Assembly: GCA_025175895.1 (NCBI GenBank)
Contig: CM046003.1
Location: 49,036,335 to 49,100,334 of the forward strand
Reading direction: 5' to 3'
From: Wurfbainia villosa
Lineage: Eukaryota; Streptophyta; Magnoliopsida; Zingiberales; Zingiberaceae
Length of the DNA stretch: 64,000 nt
The notes beneath the pieces are model-generated. The model was not told the DNA's origin, did not search any database, and worked only from the letters and a program-made list of their open reading frames with translations. The position numbers and the translations under genes are program-made. How positions within the stretch are numbered: position 1 is the stretch's first letter; each line of letters starts with the position of its first letter. Positions 33,489 to 46,231 of the stretch are shown one piece after another.

Positions 33489-35162
33489 TGTTGGTGCAAT
33501 CGGCCCAGGTCACGATTGACCAGACTCGAGTTTGACTCGAGTGATGTTTTGATGTTTGACAAAAGGATTTGACAAAGTGGTTTGGCATTGATGTTTGACA
33601 TTAATGTCGGTTAATATGTTGGGGAGATTGTTGGAGCAATCGACCCGGGTCATGTTTGACCGGACTCGAGTTTGACTCGAGGAAGACCTTGATGGTTGAC
33701 TGGGGTTGACCATGTGATTATGGGAAAGTCCAAGCATGGGTCTTGGCAAGGTAAAGTCCAAGTCATGGGTACTTGGCATGGAAAGTCCAAGTGGGACACT
33801 TGATATTTGGTAAAGTCCAAGTCTTGAGTACTTGGCATGAAAAGTCCAAGTAGGACACTTGGCGCATGGAAAGTCCAAGTCATGGGTACTTGACATTTGG
33901 GAAAGTCCAAGTCTTGAGTACTTGGCATGAGAAGTCCAAGCATGGGTCTTGGCAAATGAGAAGTCCAAGCATGGGTCTTGGCAAATGAAAAGTCCAAGCA
34001 TGGGTCTTGGCATGGAAAGTCCAACATGGGTTGGCAAGGGAAAGTCCAAGCTTGAGTCTTGGCATTTGGGAAGTCCAAGGGGATTGATATTGGCAGCGTA
34101 AAGTCCAAGCGGAGTCTTGGCGTAAGTCCACGTGTGCTAGTGTAGACACCGTTAGCATGACATAGCTGAGGGAAGCACCTGGAGGCTAGCGCGATGGATG
34201 AACAAGTCATGGATGACTTGGAGGGATCCGAGAGGTGTGAGGCTGATGGAGGTGGCTAAAAGGCTTAGGTCTAGGCTAAGGGTGGTCTAGCAAGTATGGG
34301 GGCACCATACTTGTGTTAAAACCTCATCTTTGAGGTTGGCAGTCGACTGACATTATGACCAGTTCGACTGCCGTGAGTCGACTTGAGTTCGACTGTCGTT
34401 TAAGAGCCGAATCGCTGCAATGATCGCTTCATGGGAGCAAATGAATCGATGTCTACGGCAATGATCACAAGGGTCAGCCGATCGCTAGTTCACCACGAGC
34501 ACAATCGCCTGAGCCGATCGGGCGCCGACTACGCGGCGGGTAGTCGATCGCAATGTTGGCAATCGATCGCTAAGAGATCCGCTGGAGTTTTTCCAACATG
34601 GATCGAGCCGTTGGACATCACCGACCGTGACTTATGGCAATGACCGACAGGCGAAATCTAGGTCGCGGAAGGATAAAAGGAGCTCGACGGAGGATTTTTG
34701 GCAATGGTTTCGAGCATCTGGGGCGATTTGTTGCTGCAAATCAGAGTCTCCAAGGCCACTCTTCAAGCAACCAAAAGCAAGCAATCCAAAGCATTTGTAA
34801 AGTGTTTTCTTTACTTGTATTGCATTATTCTTCATTGTATTTGCTTGTTGCTTTTAGATTATTGTTGTAATATATTGTAAGAGGTTTCTCTACCTCCGAC
34901 TTGTGTCGAGAAGGAGTATTTGTGATTAGTGAGTACGTGTGCATCACTAGGGCTCTTTAGAGCTCGATCCGTGGAGTAGGAACCGTTCGGTTCCGAACCA
35001 CGTTATATCGTGCGTGTTGTGATTGTATCTTGTGTTTGTATTTGTTATTGTTTATTCCGCTGCGTACTAACAAGATTGTAGACAAGCAACGTGAACGATT
35101 TCCATCTACGTACGAATTCAACGCTATTCACCCCCCCCTCTAGCGATGTCAAATCTCCAACA
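33489..35162 (+). repeat. 3' LTR of element P
   Basis: 1674 bp with the same ends as the 5' LTR. Its tandem array (about 33722-34140) has about 15 units, two more than the 5' copy, which accounts for most of the 56-base length difference. The TATA-like GATAAAAGG lies near 34672. Confidence 0.92.
33722..34140 (+). repeat. Tandem array of about 15 units in P's 3' LTR
   Basis: Same unit as in the 5' LTR. The extra units lie in the part with GTGGGACACTTG and GTAGGACACTTGG variants (33786-33890), which appears once in the 5' copy and twice here. Confidence 0.85.
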
Positions 35163-35531
35163 ACCCTTGCAGAATAGTTGTTCCATCTCAGGTTTGACAA
35201 ATATCAGTTGATTGATTGTTATCAATTGATGCCTAAACAGTTGAGTGCCAACCTTCTTGTATGTTGCAACAGTGATATTAGTCGATTGATCCTCTCCATT
35301 AATCAATTGATGATTATCAGCCAAGTTGAGCAGTCAAGCTCCAAGCTCTTTATTTGCTCAAACAATAATATTTGTTGATTACTACTGCATAGCAATCAAC
35401 TAATCACGATTAGTTGATTTGAACAATCAAGTTCAAAATTCTTTGTTTGTTAGAAAAATAATATCAGTTAATTGTTAATCCCAATAGTCAATTGATTACA
35501 CCTTAAACCCCTATAAATTCCCTCAAATTAT
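35163..35531 (-). repeat. Reversed LTR M, right piece
   Basis: Continuation of M after element P. It carries worn TCAGTTGATTGATTG and TCGATTGATCC words like the palindromes of related LTRs, and a TTTATAGGGG TATA-like site on the minus strand near 35510. It is cut at 35532 by LTR N. Confidence 0.6.
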
Positions 35532-35870
35532 TGTTGGTGCAGAGACACCAAATAATCGTGTTGGATCGGAGAGTCGCTAGAGGAGGGTGAATAGCGATCA
35601 TAAAAGTTTGTCTTTTCGTTTAGATAAAACCAAAGTATTGCAGTAGAAATAGAAATAAAGCTAAAGTAAATATACACCTTTGTTTTTACTTGATTCGCAA
35701 CCGAAAGGTTGCTATTCTAAGGCTCCGCGATCCTAGATAGCGTACGATGGGGCAATCCATTAAAAGTCTCCTCCCCATTGGAGGTAAGAGACGATGATTA
35801 CAAGAAAAAGATAGAGGAAGAGGCAACAAGCCTACCTCTCTTCTTTACAATGAAAAGCCCGAATACAAGA
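35532..35870 (-). repeat. Reversed LTR of element N, left piece
   Basis: The plus strand begins TGTTGGTGCAGAGACACC and shows the reversed R/U5 block (GCTAGAGGAGGGTGAATAGCG). It breaks at CAAGA (35866-35870), the TSD of element Q, and resumes after 48256. Confidence 0.75.
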
Positions 35871-35998
35871 TGTGAGATATCGAAAAATAAAATAATAATA
35901 AAATTTCTCTAGTTAATTAGGAAATTATCTTATAGAATTTTAGAAATTTTTCTTAAATTAAAATTGATGTTTTATGACATTTAATGGGGAAAGATTGA

Positions 35999-36409
35999 GG
36001 TGGTGTTGGATTGGAAGGTGGGAATAGGAATGAGAATAAGTTTGATAGTAGACTGGAATGAGAATGAGTTTTGTCATCCCAATAATATTATTTGGTTTAT
36101 AAGTTGGGAATGAGAGCATGACTCACGATCAACCATTTATGACGACGACGATCAATGGCATGGCGATCGACGGCCGACGACCGACGACGATCGGCGATCG
36201 ACGATCGACGACGGTCAACGATCGTCGAGTGAGCGACGGATGACGGCGAACATGAATGAAACCCAAACCCACCATGTGAGATGAGTTTTGTTGATTCCCA
36301 ATTATTTAGAATTGATTCCTAAGTCTTTCTTCCTAAAATCATTAATCAAATACTCTGTATCATTCTCATTCTCATTCCCTCATTTCAAATCCACCAACCA
36401 AACGCCACC
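35999..36409. mobile_element. MITE, PIF/Harbinger (Tourist)-like, in the 5' LTR of Q
   Basis: 411 bp. Left end GGTGGTGTTGGATTGG and right end CCAACCAAACGCCACC are imperfect terminal inverted repeats. The 3-bp duplication TGA flanks it (35996-35998, 36410-36412). The 3' LTR of Q has the uninterrupted site (AAAGATTAAATAGG near 43703), which proves a later insertion. A GC-rich run of GACGA/GATCG words lies at 36138-36248. No transposase is present. Confidence 0.85.
36138..36248. repeat. GACGA/GATCG-rich minisatellite inside the MITE
   Basis: A run of near-repeats such as CGACGACCGACGACGATCGG with much higher GC and CpG than the AT-rich ends of the MITE. Confidence 0.7.
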
Positions 36410-38732
36410 TGAATAGGAGTTTATAAAGTCTGATTTGATTAATTGTGTGGGGTTAATTGGGTCAATTAGCCTATAGTTGAGTAATAAACCAAGGTTTTAA
36501 AGTTCTGTTTTTTTTCTTTTCCTATTTCCTCCCGACGCAGCTCTCTCTTTCTCCCAATTTCTCACGCGCAACCCTGTTTCTCCTCTACCTTTCCTTTCGG
36601 CGACTTCTCCTTGTCGATCGCGTTGTTCCCTTCCCTTCCACCGTCGCAACACCTTGCTCGGATTCCATTTCTTCTCTTCTCACCACCGTTTTTTTTCAAC
36701 CTCACCTCATCGCGGCTGGTCATGGTCATTCGTCAGCCACAAGCGGTGTCAGCCATCCCAAGCAGCAAGCATCGTCGACCACGCCAGAGATCTTCATCGG
36801 CAGCCGACTTCTCCGGACGCCTCCTTCCTTCTGTCTATGGTCACCGCCGGAGCTGCTCGTTGTCGCCAGCTTCGTCGAACATCTGCAGCAGTCTACCGAT
36901 CGCGTGATGGGCGGTCCTTTTTGACTCCGACGGTGAGCGAAGCCGAGTTCCTCTCCGTCACAGTAGCGATCTGGTATTCTTGTTCTTTGCTCTGTTTGTT
37001 GATGGATCGAGTGTTCGGGAGGTTGATCGGCCATAGCTCTATTATTGCTGGCAATTTCTGTGAGCTGGTCGTACTGCTGTGAGGAGATTTTTGCTATTGT
37101 TGATAGAATTTTATTGACTGTTTTGTTTCTTATGATCGAAGGTTTGGAGATTAATGGATCGGTGGGAAACTTATATTTCTTGCAATTGTAGGATGCGGAG
37201 GTGATCGAAATGGGATTTTGCTCGCTCATGGGTTATGCTGCAATTATAGGCGATTGAGAATTGATATACAAATTTGGAGATCGACAGGGGATATATATGT
37301 GTTTAGGAAAATCTGGGGCTGATTGAAGCTGTGGATATTGAATTAACACAAGGTAAGATGGATTTGGATAGATCTGGATCAGATTCAGATAATAACTGTG
37401 TAAATTAGATTAATTAGTTGTCAAGTTGTAGCCATGGTTGAATTCATTTTGTTGTTATAGATTGCTACTTAACGGTGAATCAAGAAGTTGGATGATTTTG
37501 GAAGAGGGTTGTTCTTCCAGATAAGCTATGGGAATTTATGCAGTGTAAGGTGAGTTTAGATTTGGATGTTTACGGATGCATACAAATATATGAGTTGATT
37601 AATCTTATAGTATTAGATTATTTGGTGAATTAGTTAGGGATTAAGATTTGATTAGATTCTTATTCTTACTGTTTGGTTATGCTAGCACGAGTTATATACC
37701 CAGACTTTGATTTGAGACAGAGTTTTCGGACGTGAAGACAAATGATGTTCTATATATCAGGTGGATAATTTCCTACCCTTGTCAGGTAGTAGATAAATCC
37801 TGTGCATGATATTTATGTTGACGATATCTTTACCTTGACTTCACTCTTATTTAATCATGTGCTTGATACTTAGTCTTTGTATTTTGAGATATATTGTTGT
37901 TGTTGTCATATTTTGTTCATCATTGCTATAAATTACCGATGCTATAGTATGTAGGTCTTTAGATGCTAAACCATGGGGGGTGTAGCTGAGTATAAATGTC
38001 GATTTGACTCGTGTCATCAAGAATAATCATCCGGGGGTGGATGATGTCCTTAATGTAAAGTTTATGATTGTATCACCTTACCTTTCGCTGTATAACTATT
38101 ACAGATCATATGTCTGTACATGGTAGTGTGGATGTCAACGGTGTGTTGCTATAGACTGGAAGTCCTAGCATGGTCGATGATTAGTTGTATACGACTCTGA
38201 GAGATAGAGAGTGTATTGTGGGTGTACTTATGTGTAGTTGTGCATTCATTCCATTTGTATGCATGCTGGCGACTTGGTCTCCCTTATGGTTGAGAGGGTC
38301 GCTAGTTATTCTGCCTCCACAGTTACTCGTGGTAGTAGTAACTAGTGTGAGGGTAGTTCATTTGTTATGCCACACTCGACTACTCTTGATAGTGGTAGTT
38401 GGAGTTGCATGCAGTTGTCCTGGGTGTGTGACACTCGATTACTCATAGGTAGTGTTAGTCGGAGTGGCCAACAGCAGGGACCCCCGTTGTGTAGCTCATA
38501 GTTCTTTAGCTTATCGCTACTTATTCATACTGCCCACTCGACCACTCGAGAGCAGTGATTGTTGTTGAGTTGAGACAGTTGTCATATCGTGCCACCTAGC
38601 CTACACTGGGGTCGTGGTAGCGAGTGGGTGCGCAGACATGACCATGCATTTGCATTGCCATGTGTGAGGTGTGAGGGCATTTGTATATATATACATATAC
38701 ATATATTTATGTATATATGTGTGAGTGTGAGC

Positions 38733-38781
<49 letters not shown>
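38733..38781. repeat. GT/TA microsatellite in Q's 5' LTR
   Basis: About six GT then about 18 TA dinucleotides. The matching site in the 3' LTR (46040-46106) has about 33 TA units. Confidence 0.9.
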
Positions 38782-38783
<2 letters not shown>

Positions 38784-39720
38784 TTATTGTATTGTTGTAT
38801 TTGTTTGAGCTATGTTTGTTACATTTGATTGTACATCATCTTGCATGTTATTTGCATGATCTATACTGTTGTGTGTGTGAGATACCAGTGTATGACTTGG
38901 ACTGAATGATTGTATGCATTTGACCAGTACCTTGATGTTGAGTAAGTTGAATCAGGTATGTTGTTATATTTATTGTTACTATGTTCACAAGATCGTGTAT
39001 TAAATACAGAGGTAGTTTTACTCTATCCCATCGTACGTGCTATATTGTTGTATATTTGTTCAGGTTGTCATTATGGACCATTCAGGTATGCCAGTACATT
39101 ACATTATGTACAGTTGATCAATTGGTGGTTTATGCTTTGTTTAGATTTACACTAATAGTTGTTTGTTATCACCTCTACGACTGTATACCATTGATCTCCA
39201 TCTATATATATCTGTTCATCTTCATTTGTATACCTGTTGTTCTATATATGTTATTTGTTCATGCACTATCTTTTATATTACCGCTGAGTTTTATACTAAC
39301 CACCACAGACTTTGGGTTTTCTTGTCCCCAAGATAACAGGGAGAAGATTCTTTGGACGTTCGGAGCACCGCCAGCTGATCCCATCTCACTTTGAGTATTT
39401 GGATTGAAATCCATATTGGTGGTGTATATTTTGGATTTTTATCCTATATTGTTTCCGTTGTTTGGTAACTAGTTACGTTGTTATGTATTTGGTTTCGATT
39501 ATGTTTTCTTGTTGTGTCAAAGTCGTATCGGTATACATGTATTTGAGTCTTTGTATTTTTATTATTGTTGGTGTTTTCCGCTATGACTTTGGTTATATAC
39601 TTCTATATGTTGTGTGATTGTGGCCGGAAGGCTATGTATCAACAGGGAATTGTATCACGTACAGGGAAGATGTTGTCCGATTTTCGAGTTCGGCATACTC
39701 TCAGGGCGTGACGATTTTAT

Positions 39721-39736
39721 TGGTATCAGAGCCCTA
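39721..39736 (+). promoter_or_regulatory. Primer-binding site of element Q
   Basis: TGGTATCAGAGCCCTA, seven bases after the LTR end, complementary to initiator tRNA-Met. Confidence 0.85.
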
Positions 39737-39969
39737 GGTTGCGAAGTCCACTTTCAGATTTTATTTCGTTCGAACATCGAGTTTCACTTTACTCGAATTT
39801 AGTTTTGTGAGTTCTGGGATTTGGTTGTTGCGGGACATCTCCGAGCTGCAAGGTTTAAGGTATGATAGCTATTATCACATATACTTTTGTTGGTTATGCA
39901 TTTAGTTATTTATAACATGGAATGACATATAGTGTGTTAGTTGCTATTCATAACTGTAGTTTGGGTTGA

Positions 39970-41460
39970 CTACAGGAACGACATATTGAGTTCATTAGGC
40001 ATGTACCTGCTTTCGAAAAGGTGAATTATCTTTGAGAGCCGACTGATACCGAGTCAGAAAGCAGGGATCGGGTAGTCATATTTCTTATGGAGATCAAAGA
40101 TTATAGTCTTAGGGATTTTCACTAACGTTGATAGTCAAGTCATTACCTGTTGGGTAATGGACAAGACGAGTATGCTATTGTTGACACAAATCGTGGAGGA
40201 TTAGTTTATGATGTTGCATAGGGATTTGGATCCTTGAATTGATTGTGCTAGGTTGTATAACTTTGAAGGTACTTTTGAGTATTTAACTCGTGTTATATAG
40301 AGAAAGTAGAGTTAGTTGTATACCATTATCGAGATCAAACTGATACTTGGTGAAAGATGTAAGAAATAATCTTCGGGGAATAACATATCATTTGATCACG
40401 ATTTAGTGATGTTGTGAGAGAGTATTTCCCCACGCCATTTTCTTTGACTCATTATTAGGGAATTCTTGAGCATCAAGTATGATGATTGTTTGGTAATGAG
40501 AGTACCATGTAGAGTTGTTAGACTTGCAGAAATTACGACTACCTGATGCTCAAGAATGTGAAGGGATGTTTTAAGTCACCCACGGTTTATTAGCTTACAT
40601 TCGGATTAGGATGTTGTATCTTCTATCAGATCGAGTCATGTTTATGGAAATGACTCTGTAGCAAGTGTTTTAAAGAGTTGAAGATTGATAAGCAAACATT
40701 GCAAGTCAAATATTGGAATTAGAAGTTTTCGAAATATTGGATAAAAGAAGAAAGATCGAAGTCATAGGTCATGAGCTATTTTTCCGACCACAGAAGACCA
40801 ATTGTAGTTCATCAGAACTTTCTCATGTTTATCAGCGAAATAAGAAGAAAGACTCCGAAGGGATTATGTGCGTGTAGTGCGGATCACGAAGTCATACAAA
40901 GTCAGATTATTTGTTGGATTAGTTCATCTGTTGCTATTGTAAGCAACCAGTATATTTGAGGAGGTGTACTTTGAAGACTCAGTTGAAGACCATCGATGAT
41001 GCTTTCAGGAGGGATGATTCACAATCTCGCCAGCAGAGATCATCATAGAAGATTGGATTATCATACCAACAGCGATCTACTACTTCAGGCACGGTTAGAG
41101 TTCCATGATACTTCCATCTGGGAGACGCGATTTATTCAGCACTATCAGCAGAAAACATTTTAGAAGACTCATGCAGACAATAATAACTGTTACCTCTACA
41201 GGCGTGGTTATACTTTGTACAGAGGAGGGAGTATACAACGATGGTCGTATCTATTTTGTATTCTTCAGTTGCAGCTATATTATTTGCAGAGTTAGAGCGT
41301 GCTACGATGTTGACAGTTCTTCAGTATCTTATAGTTGATGGTGTACTCGTTACCAATACAACAGTGTTTGCCACCTTCATTGTAGTTGGTTGGTTTGTAT
41401 CTCAGCTTCAGCAGTTGATGTCAGTTCCTTCAGGATAGTCTTTTGCACCTACATAAGCTC
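39970..41460 (+). pseudogene. gag: Decayed gag of element Q
   Basis: Only fragments are readable: RFSDVVREYF near 40400, and a knuckle-like CVCSADHEVIQSQIIC near 40870 that has lost its pattern. A Gln/Ser-rich stretch follows (41000-41120). Many stops. The assignment rests mainly on position between PBS and RT. Confidence 0.5.
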
Positions 41461-41769
41461 AGCCGCCATGAGCAGAAGTTGGACGGGTTTATATGATTAC
41501 TAGAGAGAAGACATAGAGGGTCGAAGGATTGATTGTTCAAGGTATTACTTTAGTTTACCCTCTCGGTTGATATATTGAGAGATATTGTTAGTTTATAGGT
41601 ATCTATGTCTAGAACATTCTGAGATAGGATTAGAAGGATTTCTATATTCAGATCATGTGGGTCGGTGGTATTTCTACCGTCAAGTGAGATGTTGACCAAC
41701 AATCAGGAAGTCAAGGGATGCCCTTAGACTTTGATAGACATACCTTTACGATAGATATATCCTTACGGA

Positions 41770-42460
41770 TGGTGAAATTATTGAAATTAGGGTATGATAT
41801 GTCTCTCGAATATGCGTATAATCCGAGAGTATTCGAATGTAGTTTCGGATGAACTCCCAGACTTGCCACTGCATAGACAAGTGGAGTATACGATCGGAGT
41901 GATTTTGAGAATAGTTTCGGTATTGAAGACCTCATACCGAGTGATAACTTTATTTGGGTTTTGCAAACTTGGCAAGATTAATGATGCACAGGAGGTATTT
42001 GTTAGAATGACAATTTTACCAGGAGATAATTTTATTGGCGATATCATCATCTTAGAGTAAAAAGGATGCAGATGTGTAGAAGATGATATTTTATATTTGG
42101 TATGAATTTTACGAGTTGTTGATAGTGTTGTTAGACGTATTTAATGATTTAGTCGTCCATGGATTTGAGAAATCGGATATTTTGGATATGATTGGATCAG
42201 TTAGTGGTTGCTGGAGTTGCGTTACTTGGCCACTATTGAAAGTGGTAGTTGGAGTGGCGCACTCGGTCACCGTAGATGGTGGTTCCCTAGTATTGATTTA
42301 GTTATTACCGTAGATTTGGATAGAATATTTTTAGCGTTATTATACCACTGACTTGTTGACTAAGAAGGTGGTGGAATTCGCTTGGTCGGAAGCTGGTGAA
42401 ACCAGTTTCAGGGCTCGGATGATGGCTAACTTTTACACCAGTGTTGGTTAATCCTTCCAG
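41770..42460 (+). pseudogene. pol: Decayed reverse transcriptase region of element Q
   Basis: The clearest part is at 41813-41950: IREYSNVVSDELPDLPL followed by RQVEYTIGVI, the block that precedes RT in Tekay-type pol. Later pieces near 42080-42170 recall the palm with stops throughout, and FAWSEAGETSF near 42375 matches the start of RNase H. The YVDD motif is not visible. It has lost coding capacity completely. Confidence 0.65.
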
Positions 42461-43019
42461 TGTGGATGGAAGGATATTTTATGCAAATGCATCATTTCGG
42501 GAATGGAGAGATTCCGATGCTGTTCAATGAGTCGTATCTTATGCTTATGCTAGTTGAGGAACTACGAGATAAGTTGTCATACACATGACATGGACTTAGT
42601 AGTTATTATCCTGATTTGTAGATGTATGGAGAAGGAATGCTCATAGAGATTTGGTTAGCTACTGGGTAGATACTATAGAGTTGCTGGAACACGGATAGTT
42701 GCAACTAGGGAGATTGGTTATTATAGTCTCCCAGTCACTTCCAGTTTCTGTGTGGTAGAGTGGATTTTGGACAGTAGATTGATTCTCTTGTGAGAAAATA
42801 ATTCTCCGTCTTCGAGGAGAATAATGGGTTACAGAGTTGCATTCGAATTAGGAAGAGTTGTTTCAGGAGACTTATCATTCGAGATCGGTGATTTATTCGG
42901 AGTGGATCCGAAAATAGTGAGTTTTGAAACGTTCTTGGTCGTGGAACGTCATGCAGGACATGAGTTGATTTCGTAGTTACTTGGTGTGCCAACAAGTAAA
43001 GGTAGAATATTAGTGACCA

Positions 43020-43400
43020 GTAGGGTTACATACCGAGATGGAAGTGAGAGCCTGATATGATGGACTGTGTTGGGAGATTATCTAGAATTCGGAAAGGATT
43101 TGATGCAATTTGGATAGTCGGTGGTCGATTAACTAAGTTCGCTCATTTTCTACCGAGTCGTAAGATGGATCTCGTTGGGTTGCTCGATGGAATTATATCG
43201 TAAGGAGATTTTCAGTTTTCTTGGAGTATCCTTGAGTATCATTTCCGATAGTGATTCATGATTCACCTTACGATTCAGGCAAAGTCTCCGACAATCCATG
43301 GATATAGAACTCCACTCTGGTATGATTAATTATCTGTTGATGGATGGTCAATATGAAGGTATTATTTATACATTAAAAGGTTTATTGAGAGTATATGTAA
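43020..43400 (+). pseudogene. pol: Decayed integrase of element Q
   Basis: DAIWIVGGRLTKFAHFLP at about 43101-43155 is a good match to the core near the first catalytic Asp, with one Asp changed. Then SDSD, a stop, FTLRFRQSLRQSM and a DGQYEG block. No chromodomain found before the PPT. Confidence 0.7.
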
Positions 43401-43559
43401 TAGATTTTGGAGGCTATGTAAGAGCTGTGAAACAATATTCAAGCTCAATACCCAACTTATTCACTTGAGGTGTGACTTTTCTCTGGATACTTGAGATGAT
43501 TATTGTGATATCTTGTACTTGTACTTGAGTAGGAAATTTAGGGACCAAATTTTTATTAG

Positions 43560-43569
43560 TGGAAGAGAA
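43560..43569 (+). promoter_or_regulatory. Polypurine tract of element Q
   Basis: TGGAAGAGAA before the LTR start TGTGAGATATC, preceded by AGGGACCAAATTTTTATT as in Tekay-type elements. Confidence 0.7.
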
Positions 43570-46037
43570 TGTGAGATATCGAAAAATAAAATAATAATAA
43601 AATCCACCTGGTTAATTAGGAAATTATCTAATAGAATTTTAAGGAATTTAAGAAATTTTTTTGAAATTAAAATTGATGTTTTATGACATTTAATGGGGAA
43701 AGATTAAATAGGCTTTTATAAAGTCTGATTGAATTAATTGTGTGGGGTTAATTGGGTCAATTAGCCTATAGTTGAGTAATAAACCTAGGTTTTTAAAGTT
43801 TTGTTTATTTTCTTTTCCTATTTCCTCCCGACGCAGCTCTCTCTTTCTCCCAATTTCTCACGTGCAACCCTGTTTCTCCTTTGCCTTTCCTTTCGGCGAC
43901 TTCTCCTTGTCGATCGCGTTGTTCCCTTCCCTTCCACCGCCGTGACACCTTGCTCGGATTCCATTTCTTCTCTTCTCTCCACCGTTTTTTTCACCTCACC
44001 TTGTCGCAGCTGGTCATGGTCATTCGCCGACCACAAGTGGCGTCAACCATCCCAAGCAGCAAGCATCGTCGACCACGCCAGAGATCTTCATCGGCAGTTG
44101 ATTTCTCCGTCCGCCACCTTCCTTTTGTCTATGGTCATCGTCGGAGTTGCTCGTTGTCGCCAGCTTCGTCGAACGTCTGCATCTGTCTACCGATCGCGTG
44201 ATGGGCGATCCTTTTTGACTCCGACGGTGAGCGAAGCAGAGTTCATCTCCATCACGAGTAGTGATATGGTATTCTTGTTCTTTGCTCTGTTTGTTGATGG
44301 ATCGAGTGTTCGGGAGGTTGATCGAGCATAGCTTTATTATTGCTGGTAATTTCTGTGAGCTGGTCGTACTGCTGTGAGGAGATTTTTGCTATTGTTGATA
44401 GAATTTTATTGACTGTTCTTTTTCTTATGATCGAAGGTTTGGAGATTAATGGATCGGTGGGAAACTTATATTTCTTGCAATTATAGGTTGCGGAGGTGAT
44501 CGAAATGGGATTTTGCTCCTGATTCAGCTCATTGGTTCTACTGCAATTATAGGCGATTGAGAATTGATATACAGTTGAATTTGGAGATTGACAGGGGATA
44601 TGTGTTTAGGAAAAGCTGGGGCTGATTGAAGCTGTGGATATTGAATTAACACAAGGTAAGATGGATTTGGATAGATCTGGATCAGATTCAGATAATAGTT
44701 GTGTAAATTAGATTAATTAGTTGTCAAGTTGTAGCCATAGTTGAATTCATTTTGTTGTTATAGATTGCTACTTCAACGGTGAATCAAGAAGTTAGATGAT
44801 TTTGGAAGAGGGTTGTTCTTCCAGATAAGCTATGAGAATTTATGTGGTGTAAGATGAGTTTAGATTTGAATGTTTACGAATGTATACAAATATATGAGTT
44901 GATTCATCTTATAATATTAGATTATTTGGTGAATTAGTCAGAGATTAAGATTGGATTAGATTCTTATTCTTACTGTTTGGTTATGCTAGCACGAGTTATA
45001 TACCCGGACTTTGATTCGAGACAGAGTTTTCGGACGTGAAGACAAATGGTATTCTATATATCAGGTGGGTAATTTTCTACCCTGGTCAGGTAGTAGATAA
45101 ATCCTACGCATGATATTTATGTTGACGATACCTTTACCTTGACTCTACTCTTATTTAATCATATGCTTGATACTTAGTCTTTGCACTTTGAGATATATTA
45201 TTGTTGTTGTCATATTTCGTTCATCGTTGCTATAAATTACCGATGTTATAGTATGTAGGTCTTTAGATGCTTAACCATGGGGGGTGTAGGTGAGTATAAA
45301 TGGTGATTTGACTCGTGTCATCAGGCACAATCATCCGGGGGTGGATGATGTCCTTAATTTAAAGTTTGTGGTTGTATCACCTTATCTTTCGTTGTTTAAC
45401 TATTACAGATCATATGTCTGTACATAGTAGTGTGGGTGTCGACGGTGTGTCACTACGGACTGGAAGTTCTAACATGATCGATAGTTAGTTGTATACGACT
45501 CTCTGAGGGATATAGAGTGTGTTGTGGGTGTATATATGTGTAGTTGTGCATTCATTCCATTTGCATGCATACTGACGACTTGGTCTCCCTTGTGGTTGAG
45601 AGGGTCGTCAGTCATTCTGCGTCCACGGTTACTCATGGTAGTAGTAACTAGTGTGAGGGCAGTTCATTTGTTGTGCTGCACTTGATCACTCTTTATAGTG
45701 GTAGTTGGTGTTGCATGTAGTTGTCCTGGGTGTGTGGCACTCGACCACTCATAGGTAGTGTCAGTCGGAGTGGCCAGTAGCATGAACCCCCGTTGTGTAG
45801 CTTATAGCTCTTTAGCTTATCACTACTTATTCATACTGCCCACTCAGCCACTCGAGAATAGTGGTTGTTGTTGAGTTGGAACAATTGTCATGTCGTGCCA
45901 CCTAGGCTACACTGGGGTTGTGGTAGCGAGTGGGGTGCGCAGGCTTAACCATGCATTTGCATTGTCATGTGTGAGGGCATTTGTATATATATACATATAC
46001 ATATATTTATGTATATATATATGTGTGTGAGTGTGAG

Positions 46038-46039
<2 letters not shown>

Positions 46040-46106
<67 letters not shown>
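46040..46106. repeat. TA microsatellite in Q's 3' LTR
   Basis: About 33 TA dinucleotides, longer than the 5' copy. Confidence 0.92.
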
Positions 46107-46107
<1 letters not shown>

Positions 46108-46231
46108 TTGTTGTATTGTTGCATTTGATTGTACATCATCTTGCATGTTATTTGCATGATCTATACTGTTGTGTGTGGGATACCAGTGTATGACTTGGAT
46201 CGGACGGTTGAATGCATTTGACCAGTAACTT

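Larger units (their letters stand above)
28220..35162 (+). mobile_element. Element P: complete non-autonomous copia element with gag and no pol
   Basis: 6943 bp bounded by exact TSD ACCCT (28215-28219, 35163-35167). Order: 5' LTR 28220-29837, PBS 29840-29851, gag 29906-31591, about 1.9 kb non-coding, PPT 33475-33488, 3' LTR 33489-35162. No protease, integrase, RT or RNase H motif appears in any frame between gag and PPT. Gag is open and full length. This is a derivative that would make its own capsid protein and rely on enzymes from another element. The LTR type is SIRE-like. Confidence 0.93.
35871..39713 (+). repeat. 5' LTR of element Q, with a MITE inside
   Basis: 3843 bp, or about 3429 bp without the MITE and its duplication. 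It starts TGTGAGATATCG and ends ...GGGCGTGACG (the final A of the 3' copy is G here). It contains a pyrimidine-rich block near 36500-36700, a GT/TA microsatellite at 38733-38781 and no TATA box I am sure of. Frames such as 36654-37082 recur in both LTRs but with different breaks, so they are not genes. Confidence 0.88.

Noticed and set aside
36654..37082. ORFs of 98-167 aa in the LTR of Q (also 36726-37229 and 43801-44331)
   Set aside because: They occur in both LTRs with different lengths and frames, have no domain, and lie in LTR sequence.
38589..38905. ORFs with Ile-Tyr repeats (also 45907-46193)
   Set aside because: They are translations of the TA/GT microsatellites.
39714..39740. tRNA-like TGGTATCAGAGC sequences as tRNA gene fragments
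   Set aside because: They are retroelement primer-binding sites next to LTR ends. No cloverleaf could be formed with the flanks.
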